Shown here: positions 1-6,578 of the stretch, one piece after another
Layout of the letters: every line of letters begins with the position of its first letter
How positions within the stretch are numbered: the first letter of the stretch is position 1
Source: Rhodospirillales bacterium
GTDB taxonomy: Bacteria; Pseudomonadota; Alphaproteobacteria; Rhodospirillales; 2-02-FULL-58-16
Assembly: GCA_021775195.1 (NCBI GenBank)
Contig: JAJFIG010000280.1
Coordinates: 1 to 12,601, forward strand
Direction: 5' to 3'
Length of the DNA: 12,601 nt
Notes under the pieces: generated by a model
Database searches by the model: none
What the model saw: only the letters and a program-made list of their open reading frames with translations
Told to the model about the DNA's origin: nothing
Program-made: the position numbers and the translations under genes

Positions 1-832
1 CCAATAACGGAATTGGTGCCGTTGCGAGGACAATGGTGAGAACGAAACGTCTCCAGTGAAACTGTCCGCTCAACCCGCAAAGGAGGGCAATGCCGCCGCC
101 GCCGCCAAGCACCGAGTTCCCTGGCAGGTTCAAACACGCCGCCACGGTGAGATAACGGTGATCACGGAGAAAGGACCCAACCTTCCCGGCGACCCTACCC
201 GTCACCTTGGCATTGGCCACCATGCCATTAATCGCGGCGCCCGGATCCTCAGCCGCATCGGATAGTCCCAGGCGGGCCATCCATCGCGAGGTCATCCGGT
301 CTGGCAGAAACTCCGCCGCCGCATAGGCGAGGCACAACCCGCCGATGGTTGCCAAATACGCGGCAACAACCCCGTCACGCCCAAAAACCACCATCATCAG
401 CAGCCCCAATTCGACGCCGGGGACAAAAGGCAAGGCGAGGAGCAGAAGATAAGCGATGCCGGATATCGCCAAGGCGGAGATTCCGATCTCGAAGCCCGGT
501 GATGTCAGGACGTCCTGCAGTTCGTGAAACCCTTGATGGGATAACTGGTGTCCAAGAACCAACAGGAAGGCCCAAAAAACCAGAATGGACAGGCCGCGGA
601 CCCTTGGATTCGGCAGCATGGGCAAACTCAGGATGATCAGATAAATGAGGGTGCTGAGGAGAACAACCTGGGCCCCGAGTTGTGATACGGGCGATTCGAA
701 TATCTCGCGTATTCCGCCGATATATTTATGTGTCAGGTGGTGGGCGTAGGTGATAAGCACCGCCCAGGCGATGACGGTCAGCAGAATGCGCAAAGCAAGA
801 AGCACACGTCCCTTGAGCCGAACTTGTGGCAT
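1..832 (-). CDS. Multi-pass membrane protein, possibly VTT/DedA-like (3' end beyond window)
   Basis: An open frame of 277 codons runs without a stop from an ATG at 832 to the left edge, so the C-terminus is missing. The protein is strongly hydrophobic, with likely membrane segments near residues 11-30, 55-72, 80-96, 118-136, 140-172, 228-252 and 262-277. Two Pro-Gly motifs stand out: LPFVPGVELG (134-143) and NLPGNSVLGGGGG (235-247). Paired Pro-Gly loops in two hydrophobic halves recall the re-entrant loops of VTT/DedA (TVP38/TMEM64) lipid-scramblase-like proteins. That family call is tentative, and 'conserved membrane protein' is the safe name. Codon use is somewhat less GC-biased than in the cob genes. 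Just before the ATG, separated by one base, is a run of 11 G that would have to supply the ribosome binding site. No in-frame upstream start was found close by. The frame itself is secure; the function is unknown. Confidence 0.8.
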   Translation of the reverse strand, partial: MPQVRLKGRVLLALRILLTVIAWAVLITYAHHLTHKYIGGIREIFESPVSQLGAQVVLLSTLIYLIILSLPMLPNPRVRGLSILVFWAFLLVLGHQLSHQGFHELQDVLTSPGFEIGISALAISGIAYLLLLALPFVPGVELGLLMMVVFGRDGVVAAYLATIGGLCLAYAAAEFLPDRMTSRWMARLGLSDAAEDPGAAINGMVANAKVTGRVAGKVGSFLRDHRYLTVAACLNLPGNSVLGGGGGIALLCGLSGQFHWRRFVLTIVLATAPIPLL

Positions 833-833
833 T

Positions 834-844
834 CCCCCCCCCCC
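834..844 (-). repeat. Homopolymer run of 11 G (C on plus strand) at a translation start
   Basis: Eleven identical bases lie one base upstream of the ATG of the membrane-protein gene, where the Shine-Dalgarno sequence belongs. Length changes by slipped-strand mispairing would alter the spacing between SD and ATG. An out-of-frame ATG at 899 would become fused in frame with the gene if the run lost one base. Whether the length varies cannot be seen from one sequence, and a run this long is also a common place for sequencing error. Confidence 0.75.
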
Positions 845-928
845 TCGTTTTCGCTCGCCTCGGCACCAGTTCCGGGCCAGACCCGCACCTCGGCGGCATA
901 AGCTCTGGATTCCGCGCTAACGCTAAAT

Positions 929-1023
929 ATGGGCACGTGCCCAGGAGTTTAAACCGTAGCGGTGCAGGCCGTCGCCGTTCTTGCGCAGCCAGGCGCGGGC
1001 CTCGTCGACGCCGTCGGTGAGGC
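929..1023. repeat. Left copy of a direct repeat flanking the MOSC-reductase gene
   Basis: This stretch matches 3105-3199 in the same orientation, at an offset of 2176 bases and about 90% identity. Both copies begin with ATGGGCACGTGCCC, which contains the perfect 12-base palindrome GGGCACGTGCCC (931-942 here). The identity includes sequence beyond the stop of the ygjP-like gene, so the repeat is a DNA segment and not only a shared protein motif. Confidence 0.8.
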
Positions 1024-1033
1024 GGGCCGGCGG
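929..1033 (-). pseudogene. Degraded copy of the 3' end of the ygjP-like metallopeptidase gene
   Basis: Read on the minus strand, about 24 codons encode RLTDGVDEARAWLRKNG followed by DGLHRYG, nearly identical to the C-terminus of the intact protein at 3126-3842 (SLTDAADDARAWLRKNG, then EGLHRYG). The DNA aligns without gaps to 3105-3199, with about nine mismatches in the first 95 bases. Homology fades by about 1030, where an in-frame TAG appears, so the catalytic part is absent. The stop codon of the original is also lost: TAC GGC TGA has become TAC GGT TTA, and reading runs on to a TAG at 923-925. The piece has no start and should not be functional. It is a remnant of duplication or of a rearranged older copy. 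Confidence 0.8.
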
Positions 1034-1193
1034 CGAAATCTATCCGAAGCTTGCGGGCGAATTCATAAGGGTTGGCGTGATTGGCGCTGGGCTGTCCCGC
1101 TGATGGTCGCCAACAGCCCTAACCGGACAACAGGACGGGAGCGTGAAATTCGGGAACATTCGAACTTTGGTGACCCAGGATCTCCCTATGAAC
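1034..1193. other. Intergenic stretch without a supported gene
   Basis: Between the ygjP fragment and the promoter of the MOSC-reductase gene I see no convincing coding region. Short frames here overlap the remnant and show no family signature. The only structure noted is a weak inverted repeat, GGGCTGT at 1089-1095 against ACAGCCC at 1113-1119. It has a long unpaired middle and no following T run. Confidence 0.5.
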
Positions 1194-1223
1194 CTGAGAT
1201 CGGCGGCAACCGCGTGTTATAAT
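1194..1223 (+). promoter_or_regulatory. Candidate sigma-70 promoter of the MOSC-reductase gene
   Basis: A perfect TATAAT lies at 1218-1223, about 58 bases upstream of the ATG at 1282. At 18 bases spacing there is CTGAGA (1194-1199), which matches TTGACA at four of six positions. A perfect -10 is unusual in such GC-rich DNA and the gene runs away from it, so the assignment is reasonable. The -35 box is weak. Confidence 0.5.
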
Positions 1224-1236
1224 GATTTTCATTGGC
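1218..1236 (+). promoter_or_regulatory. Fur-box-like operator overlapping the -10 element
   Basis: TATAATGATTTTCATTGGC agrees with the classical 19-base Fur box GATAATGATAATCATTATC at 14 positions and keeps the inverted core AATGA-ttt-TCATT. It covers the TATAAT, so a bound repressor would block RNA polymerase. The downstream gene encodes a 2Fe-2S flavoprotein, a plausible iron-regulated target. The match is seen directly. That Fur, rather than another regulator, binds it is inferred. Confidence 0.5.
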
Positions 1237-1281
1237 ACCGGCGGATCGAGTCCCGCCATGAGTAGGGAATAAGGCGAAGCA

Positions 1282-3018
1282 ATGAAACTGCTGTCGGTCA
1301 ACGTTTCCCGGCCACGCGAGATCAGCCACGACGGCAAGACCGTTCGAACCGGCATATTCAAGCAGCGGATCGAGGGCCGGGTGATGCTGCGGGAACTCAA
1401 CATCGAGGGTGACGGGCAGGCCGACCTGGTCGGCCACGGTGGCATTTACAAGGCGGCTTACGTCTATTCGGTTGAGAACTATCGTTATTGGGAAAACGAG
1501 CTCGGCCGATCGGATTGCGCCTTTGGACAATTCGGCGAGAACTTTACCGTCGAAGGGATGCTCGACGACGACATCCACGTTGGCGACACCTTCCGTATCG
1601 GCGGGACGCTGGTCGAGGTCACGCAACCGCGCGTGCCGTGCTTCAAGCTCGGCATCAGAATGGGCATCCCGGGATTCGAGCACGTGCTGTTGTCGAGCAA
1701 TCGTATGGGCTTTTATCTGCGCGTTCTCGAGGAAGGCGAGGTTGGCGCCGGCGACGCCATAGAACCGGTCGACGTCGACCCCGAGTGTATGAGCGTCGCC
1801 GAGGTCAACAACCTGCTCTACTTCGACCTCGGCAATCTCGAAGACGCGCGCAAGGCGCTGCGCATCAAAGCGCTGTCACCGGGTTGGCGCGGTTCATTCG
1901 AGAACCGTTTGGCCAAGGCGGAGATATCGGGCAAGACGGCCGAAGGTTTCCGCACCCTCATCGTCGACAGAATTGAACGCGAAAGCGAAAACATTTCCTC
2001 GTTCTATCTGCTCCCGGAGGACGGCAAGAAACTACCGCCATTCATGCCGGGCCAGTTCCTGCCGATGCGGCTGGACATCCCGGGCGAACCCAAACCCTTG
2101 AACCGCACCTATTCGCTGTCCGACCGCCCGGGCCGGGATTACTACCGGCTCACCATCAAGCGCGAGCCGCCGCCGAAGGACCGGCCCAATACGCCGCCCG
2201 GCCGGTCGTCCAATTACTTCCATGACCGTCTCAAGCCAGGAGCCAGGTTGCGTGTCAGGTCGCCGCGCGGAAAGTTCTATCTCGATCCCAAGGGCGCATC
2301 GCCGGTGGCGCTGGTCAGCGCCGGCGTCGGCCTGACGCCGATGATCAGCATGCTCAACGCCATCGTCGAGACCGGTGCCGAACGTCCCGTGTGGTTCGTC
2401 CATGGCGCCCGCAACGGCGCCGAGCACGCCATGGGCGCACATGTCCGCCGTCTCGCCAATGAAAATGACTTCGTGCACAGCTATATTCGGTACAGCCGCC
2501 CGGCGCCTGAGGAAATGGAGGGCCGGGACTACGACAGCGAAGGCCATGTCGACGCGGCGCTGCTCGAACGATTGCTGCCCGAGGAAGGCGTCGACTACTA
2601 CCTCTGCGGCCCGACGCCTTTCCTGAAATCGGTTTTCATCGGCTTGCTTGCCGGGGGTGTGGCGGAAGAGCGCATTCATTTCGAGTTTTTTGGGCCGGCA
2701 TCGTCGCTGCGTGAAGGCGATGACGCGGGTGTCTCCGGCGGCGACTGCGTCGATTGTTCGACGGAGATCGAGGTGACGTTCAAGCGCTCGGGCGTCACCG
2801 GCAATTGGAACCCGTCTTTCGGAACCCTCCTCGACATGGCGGAAAAACTGGGCCTCAGTCCGGCCTACAGTTGCCGTTCCGGCATTTGCCAGACCTGCAT
2901 CTGTTCGATCGAGGACGGCGAGGTCGAATACGTCGAGGAACCCCTCGACCTGCCGGACGACGATGCGGTGCTGATCTGCTGCTCCAAACCGAAGACCGAC
3001 GTCGTGATCGACGTCTGA
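1282..3018 (+). CDS. MOSC domain / FNR-type flavin reductase / 2Fe-2S ferredoxin fusion protein
   Basis: The 578-residue protein has three parts. Residues 1 to about 215 are a YiiM-like MOSC domain with its 3-alpha tail: GHGGIYKA at 51-58, FGQFGENF at 81-88, and PRVPCFKLG at 116-124 with the conserved Cys120. MOSC domains bind molybdenum cofactor or related sulfur chemistry. Residues about 222-470 are a ferredoxin-reductase module with the flavin motif RTYSLS (275-280), the nucleotide motif GVGLTPM (348-354) and CGP (442-444). Residues about 490-578 are a plant-type 2Fe-2S ferredoxin with ligands Cys531, Cys536, Cys539 and probably Cys566. The layout implies NAD(P)H to flavin to 2Fe-2S to MOSC electron flow in the cytoplasm, perhaps reduction of N-hydroxylated compounds as in YiiM. 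The substrate is not known. The ATG follows TAAGGCG by seven bases. The gene stands alone, with a candidate promoter and Fur-like site upstream and direct repeats on both sides. Confidence 0.93.
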   Translation: MKLLSVNVSRPREISHDGKTVRTGIFKQRIEGRVMLRELNIEGDGQADLVGHGGIYKAAYVYSVENYRYWENELGRSDCAFGQFGENFTVEGMLDDDIHVGDTFRIGGTLVEVTQPRVPCFKLGIRMGIPGFEHVLLSSNRMGFYLRVLEEGEVGAGDAIEPVDVDPECMSVAEVNNLLYFDLGNLEDARKALRIKALSPGWRGSFENRLAKAEISGKTAEGFRTLIVDRIERESENISSFYLLPEDGKKLPPFMPGQFLPMRLDIPGEPKPLNRTYSLSDRPGRDYYRLTIKREPPPKDRPNTPPGRSSNYFHDRLKPGARLRVRSPRGKFYLDPKGASPVALVSAGVGLTPMISMLNAIVETGAERPVWFVHGARNGAEHAMGAHVRRLANENDFVHSYIRYSRPAPEEMEGRDYDSEGHVDAALLERLLPEEGVDYYLCGPTPFLKSVFIGLLAGGVAEERIHFEFFGPASSLREGDDAGVSGGDCVDCSTEIEVTFKRSGVTGNWNPSFGTLLDMAEKLGLSPAYSCRSGICQTCICSIEDGEVEYVEEPLDLPDDDAVLICCSKPKTDVVIDV

Positions 3019-3068
3019 ACCCCTCATGCTGACTTCAAGTCATCGCGTCACGCTCGACGCCGGCGCTG

Positions 3069-3083
3069 GCTGACCCAGTCAGC
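3069..3083. other. Small hairpin in the convergent gap
   Basis: GCTGAC (3069-3074) and GTCAGC (3078-3083) form a six-pair stem with a three-base loop, between the convergent ends of the MOSC-reductase and ygjP-like genes. No T run follows on either strand, so it is at best a weak or Rho-assisted terminator. A second small palindrome, TGACTT-C-AAGTCA, lies a little upstream. Confidence 0.25.
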
Positions 3084-3104
3084 GCAGTGGCGACAACGCC
3101 CATT

Positions 3105-3199
3105 ATGGGCACGTGCCCCGGGGTTTCAGCCGTAGCGGTGCAGGCCCTCGCCGTTCTTGCGCAACCAGGCGCGGGCGTCGTCGGCGGCGTCGGTGAGGC
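3105..3199. repeat. Right copy of the direct repeat flanking the MOSC-reductase gene
   Basis: This is the counterpart of 929-1023. It contains the last codons of the intact ygjP-like gene, its stop, and the 12-base palindrome GGGCACGTGCCC at 3107-3118, just beyond the stop. This copy is probably the parent, since here the reading frame is intact. Confidence 0.8.
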
Positions 3200-3842
3200 T
3201 CGCCACGGTGGACCAGAAACGGGGGCCGTGACCGCGGTACGCCAGGTGGGCGACCTCGTGGGCGACGACGTAGTCGAGCACCGGCTCGGTTGCCATCACA
3301 AGGCGCCAGCAGAACGAAAGATCGCCGTTGGCCGAGCACGATCCCCAGCGCGAGCGGGTGTCGCGGAGGACGATGCGCCCGGGCTGGCGCTCCAGGCTCG
3401 CCGCCTTGGCCGCGACCCGGGGGGCGATCTCGCTCCGGGCTTGGCGGCGGAGCCAGTCGGTGAGGCGGCGTGGGAGGTGTTCGGGGCGCCCGGTGACATT
3501 GATCTCGCCGTCCTCGCGCCAGGCGACGCCCCGGGCATCGGGGCGGTGGCGAACCCGGTGGACGACGCCGAGATAAGGCACCATTGCGCCGTCGGCGAAG
3601 GGCATCCTGGGGGGCAGGGCGTCGAGGCCGCGGAGGATCCACGACGCCTTGCTTCGCGCCAGGCCGAGCCCGTCAGCAAGCGGCGTGCGCCAGGGCAGGG
3701 TCAACAGCGCGCCGTCGTTGGCGGTGTCGATGCGCAGGATGATGTTGCGGGCGCGGCGATGGCGGCGCACGCGCAAGGGAACGGCGCGGCCGCCAATGTC
3801 GAGATTGATCTGCTGGTCGGCGGAACCGTCGATCACGGACAC
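3126..3842 (-). CDS. YgjP-like (SprT/M48-type, DUF45) zinc metallopeptidase
   Basis: The 238-residue protein carries the zinc-protease signature HEVAHLAYRGH: His195, Glu196, His199 and a third likely ligand, His205. It is preceded by the family's conserved RDTRSRWGSCS (160-170) and LSFCWRLV (175-182). Length and order match the YgjP/DUF45 family of cytoplasmic putative metallopeptidases, whose substrates are largely unknown. The start is a GTG at 3842, ten bases after the stop of the DapA-like gene, which implies co-transcription. The SD is poor, and a second GTG two codons downstream is possible. It is the last gene of the minus-strand run. Its 3' end has a broken second copy at 929-1033, on the far side of the convergent MOSC-reductase gene. 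Confidence 0.9.
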   Translation of the reverse strand: MSVIDGSADQQINLDIGGRAVPLRVRRHRRARNIILRIDTANDGALLTLPWRTPLADGLGLARSKASWILRGLDALPPRMPFADGAMVPYLGVVHRVRHRPDARGVAWREDGEINVTGRPEHLPRRLTDWLRRQARSEIAPRVAAKAASLERQPGRIVLRDTRSRWGSCSANGDLSFCWRLVMATEPVLDYVVAHEVAHLAYRGHGPRFWSTVASLTDAADDARAWLRKNGEGLHRYG

Positions 3843-3852
3843 GCCCGGCCGG

Positions 3853-4773
3853 TCAGGCCGCCTCGGGCAGCATATAGCCGGTGGCGGTCAACTGGTCGAA
3901 CAGGGCCGCCGCCTTGGCCGCATCGAGTTTGACCAGGGGCGGGCGGACCGTGCGCCAGGCCTCGTCGCCGGTATGGTGGGCCATGATCTCCTTGAGCGCG
4001 GCGCTCAGGGGGTACTGGGAGATGACGTTGCGCACGGACACGAGGCGCTGGTGGGCATCGTCGGCACCACCGTCCTGCCAGCCGGCATAGACCTCGGCGG
4101 CGAGGCTGCAGGCGACATTGGCGACGGCGGTGATGCAGCCGGCGCCACCGGCCTTGAGCAGGGGCAGAAGTAGGTCGTCCCACCCCGAGAGGACGGCGAA
4201 ACCGGGGAAGGCGCGGGCCATGTTGATCATGTTGTCGAGGTCGCCGGAGCTGTCCTTCATGCCAACAACGGTGTCGGGGTAGCTCTGGCGCAGGCGCGCG
4301 ATCAGGGCCTCGCTGATGGGCGTCGCCGACATCTGGGGGAAGTGATAGAGGTAGATGCGCAGGCGCGCATCGCCGACCCGCTCGATGACCTCGGCATAGG
4401 AGGCGAACAGGCCGTCGTCGCTGACGTTCTTGTAGTAGAACGGCGGCAGCATCAGGACCCCGCCAACACCCAGTTCGACGGCGCGCCGGGTCAGGGCGAC
4501 GGAATCGCTCAGGGCGCAGCACCCGGTGCCGGGCATGAGGACGCCGGCCGGAATTCCGGCCTCGACCAGGTTCTCGATGATGGCGATGCGCTCGTCGACG
4601 GAGAACGAATTGGCCTCGCCGGTAGTACCGAGCACGGCCAATCCGTCGCAACCGTTGTTCAGCAGCCAGCGGCTGTGCCTGGCCATCAATCCGTGGTCGG
4701 GAGCAAGGTCCGCCGTCAGCGGCGTCAGCGCGGCGGCGAAGACGCCCTTGAGGATGGGAGGAATGTCGGACAC
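3853..4773 (-). CDS. DapA-superfamily (class I aldolase fold) lyase/aldolase, substrate unknown
   Basis: The 306-residue TIM-barrel protein has the family's GTTGEANSFS (49-58), Tyr143 in YLYHFP, and the Schiff-base Lys173 in VVGMKDSSGD, so it should act on a 2-oxo acid through a lysine imine. It is probably not the lysine-biosynthetic enzyme. The position of Arg138 in E. coli DapA (five residues after the catalytic Tyr, normally SRTG) is Met148 here (PQMSAT). Other members of the superfamily handle sialate, sugar 2-keto acids or hydroxyproline products, and the sequence does not tell which. I placed the start at the GTG at 4773, preceded by AAAAGGAGA at good spacing. The frame stays open to 4908, but that would overlap the upstream gene and adds residues that do not look like the family. 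Confidence 0.88.
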   Translation of the reverse strand: MSDIPPILKGVFAAALTPLTADLAPDHGLMARHSRWLLNNGCDGLAVLGTTGEANSFSVDERIAIIENLVEAGIPAGVLMPGTGCCALSDSVALTRRAVELGVGGVLMLPPFYYKNVSDDGLFASYAEVIERVGDARLRIYLYHFPQMSATPISEALIARLRQSYPDTVVGMKDSSGDLDNMINMARAFPGFAVLSGWDDLLLPLLKAGGAGCITAVANVACSLAAEVYAGWQDGGADDAHQRLVSVRNVISQYPLSAALKEIMAHHTGDEAWRTVRPPLVKLDAAKAAALFDQLTATGYMLPEAA

Positions 4774-4801
4774 GGCTGTTTCTCCTTTTTCGGTTGCCGG
4801 G

Positions 4802-5239
4802 TTATTCCGGCCAGATGACGACATGGTCCTCGAGGTCGCCGGCCAGGGCCTCGGGCACGGCGCGTCCGCGCACCGAGATTCCCGCCTTGTGCACGGTCTC
4901 CGGATCACCGGATACCAAGGGGTGCCACCACGGCAGGTCCCTGCCCTCGTCGAGAAGGCGGTAGGCGCAGGTGGACGGCAGCCAGCGATACTGACCGACG
5001 GCCTTCGCCGTCAGCTTGATGCAGTCGGGCACGAAGCGCTTTCGATTGACATAATCGGTACACCGGCAGGTGTCCAGATTCAAGAGCCGGCAGGCGATGT
5101 CGGTGTGGCGGATTTCGCCGCTGTCGTCGTCCTCGAGTTTTTCCAGGCAGCACTTGGCGCACCCGTCACAGAGGGATTCCCATTCCCCGTGGGTCATCTC
5201 GGCCAATGCCTTGCGGCGCCAGAAAGGCTCGTCAGGCAT
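4802..5239 (-). CDS. YcgN/UPF0260-family cysteine-cluster protein
   Basis: This small cytoplasmic protein (145 residues from the ATG at 5239) has the hallmark [15 protein letters not shown] near its start, followed by [14 protein letters not shown] and FVPDC, giving about nine cysteines. The arrangement matches the UPF0260/YcgN family, thought from its cysteine pattern to bind iron-sulfur or zinc. The biochemical role is undefined. Family members usually begin just before the PFW motif, which fits the ATG at 5239 with GGTGA upstream. A GTG at 5248 would add three residues. Either start overlaps the end of cobB (stop at 5232-5234), so translation is probably coupled. A 28-base gap leads on to the DapA-like gene. 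Confidence 0.9.
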   Translation of the reverse strand: MPDEPFWRRKALAEMTHGEWESLCDGCAKCCLEKLEDDDSGEIRHTDIACRLLNLDTCRCTDYVNRKRFVPDCIKLTAKAVGQYRWLPSTCAYRLLDEGRDLPWWHPLVSGDPETVHKAGISVRGRAVPEALAGDLEDHVVIWPE

Positions 5240-6578
5240 CGGTTTCACCGTCGATCAGATGAATGAAGGAACCCATCACCGAGCCCGTCACCAGGCCCGC
5301 AGGACCAAGGTCCCGCCCGGCGGCGTCGGCGCAGTGGAAGAGCGGCACGGCGGGGCCCTCGTCGAGGGTGCGGGCGAAATGGAACTGGTGGCCCCGGAAG
5401 GGCGTTCCCGTCCGGCCCAAGGGGCCGTCGCCGCTCACCGCGACGCGGCGGTAGCCGAGGCAGAGGGCGGGATCGGCGAAGGACGTTTCCAGGGGCAGGA
5501 GGCCGGCCATGGCATGGCGTTCACCGTCACCGTCGACGAGGCCGCGGCCTAGGACCATGTAGCCGCCGCACTCGCCAAAGACGGCGGCGTTCCTTTCGGC
5601 GGCGGCCCTGAGCCCGTCGAGGAACCGGCCACTGGCGGAAATCCGCCCGGCGTGCAGTTCGGGATAGCCGCCGGGCAGATAGACGGCATCGGCGTCCCCG
5701 GGCGGTGCCTCGTCGGCAAGGGGCGAAAAGAACCGGACCTCGGCGCCGGCATGGCGCCAGCCGTCGACGGCCAGCGGGTAGTGGAAGGCGAAGGCCTCGT
5801 CGGCGGCAACGGCGATGCGCTGGCCGAGGGGCGGCAGGGGAACCGAGGTTTCCACGGCGTCCCCGATGGCGGCGGCGGGAGCGGCGAGGCGGCACAGGGC
5901 ATCGACATCGGCGTGGGCGCTGACAAGGTCGGCGGCGCGCTCCAGGAGGACCTCGAGATCGGGATGTTCACCGGCCTGGACCAGACCCAAATGCCGTTCC
6001 GGCAGGACCACGCCGGGGCTGTTGGGCAGGCAGCCGAGAACCGGCACATCGGGAACCGCCCGGGCCACGGCCTGGCGCAACACGTCGGCGTGGGCGTCGC
6101 CGCCGACGCGGTTGAAGACGACGGCGGCAATTCGGACATCGGGACGGTGGGTGGCGAATCCGCGGACCACGGCGGCGGCGGACGCCGCCTGGGCCCAGAC
6201 ATCGACGACGAGGACCACCGGCCATCCGGTGATCGCCGCCAGGTCCGCCGTCGATCCCGCGTCCGCGGTGGCGCCGTCGAACAACCCCATGACCCCCTCG
6301 CAGACGACCAGCCCGGCCCCTTGGGCGAGGCGGGCGGCGGCGGCGGCCAGGGTGGCGGGGCGCATGCCCCAGGGATCGAGGTTGAAACCGGGGCGGCCGC
6401 TGGCGGCGGCGTGAAAGGCGGTGTCGATGTAGTCTGGACCGGCCTTGGCCGATGCCACCGGCGTGCCGGACCGGGCCAGGCACCTCAGCAGCCCAAGGGT
6501 AAAGGTGGTCTTGCCACAACCCGAGGCGGGGGCGCCGACGATGAGACCGGGAACGGCCGTCCGCTTCGAGGAGATCAC
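5232..6578 (-). CDS. cobB: Cobyrinate / hydrogenobyrinate a,c-diamide synthase CobB (CbiA)
   Basis: The 448-residue enzyme amidates the a and c side chains of (hydrogeno)byrinic acid using glutamine and ATP, a committed cobalamin step in the cytoplasm. The N-terminal half is a dethiobiotin-synthetase-like ATPase with P-loop [11 protein letters not shown] (15-25), then KAGPDYID (45-52) and [10 protein letters not shown] (93-102). The C-terminal half is a class I glutaminase with LPGGYPELH (301-309), nucleophile Cys337 in [11 protein letters not shown], and His440 near the end. Length is normal. The start is a GTG at 6578 whose GTGA overlaps the stop of the SCO gene, so the two are translationally coupled. 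The open frame extends to 7109 but is there the shadow of SCO. CobB (aerobic) and CbiA (anaerobic) cannot be separated by motif; the taxonomic guess favours CobB. Confidence 0.95.
   Translation of the reverse strand: MISSKRTAVPGLIVGAPASGCGKTTFTLGLLRCLARSGTPVASAKAGPDYIDTAFHAAASGRPGFNLDPWGMRPATLAAAAARLAQGAGLVVCEGVMGLFDGATADAGSTADLAAITGWPVVLVVDVWAQAASAAAVVRGFATHRPDVRIAAVVFNRVGGDAHADVLRQAVARAVPDVPVLGCLPNSPGVVLPERHLGLVQAGEHPDLEVLLERAADLVSAHADVDALCRLAAPAAAIGDAVETSVPLPPLGQRIAVAADEAFAFHYPLAVDGWRHAGAEVRFFSPLADEAPPGDADAVYLPGGYPELHAGRISASGRFLDGLRAAAERNAAVFGECGGYMVLGRGLVDGDGERHAMAGLLPLETSFADPALCLGYRRVAVSGDGPLGRTGTPFRGHQFHFARTLDEGPAVPLFHCADAAGRDLGPAGLVTGSVMGSFIHLIDGETDA

Noticed and set aside
931..942. 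Palindrome GGGCACGTGCCC (also at 3107-3118) as a terminator or repeat family
   Set aside because: It leaves no loop and no T run follows. Its recurrence is explained by the direct repeat carrying the ygjP end.
962..1222. Open frame on the plus strand near the ygjP fragment
   Set aside because: Most of its early sequence is the antisense of the ygjP remnant (a similar frame lies opposite the intact gene at 3087-3932). It has no SD and no family features.
3087..3932. Long open frame on the plus strand opposite the metallopeptidase gene
   Set aside because: It is the antisense shadow of a GC-rich gene with clear HExxH motifs. Its translation is low-complexity Gly/Ala/Arg.
4774..4908. Extended N-terminus for the DapA-like protein
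   Set aside because: It would overlap the YcgN-family gene by over 100 bases. A strong SD precedes the internal GTG at 4773, where family homology begins.
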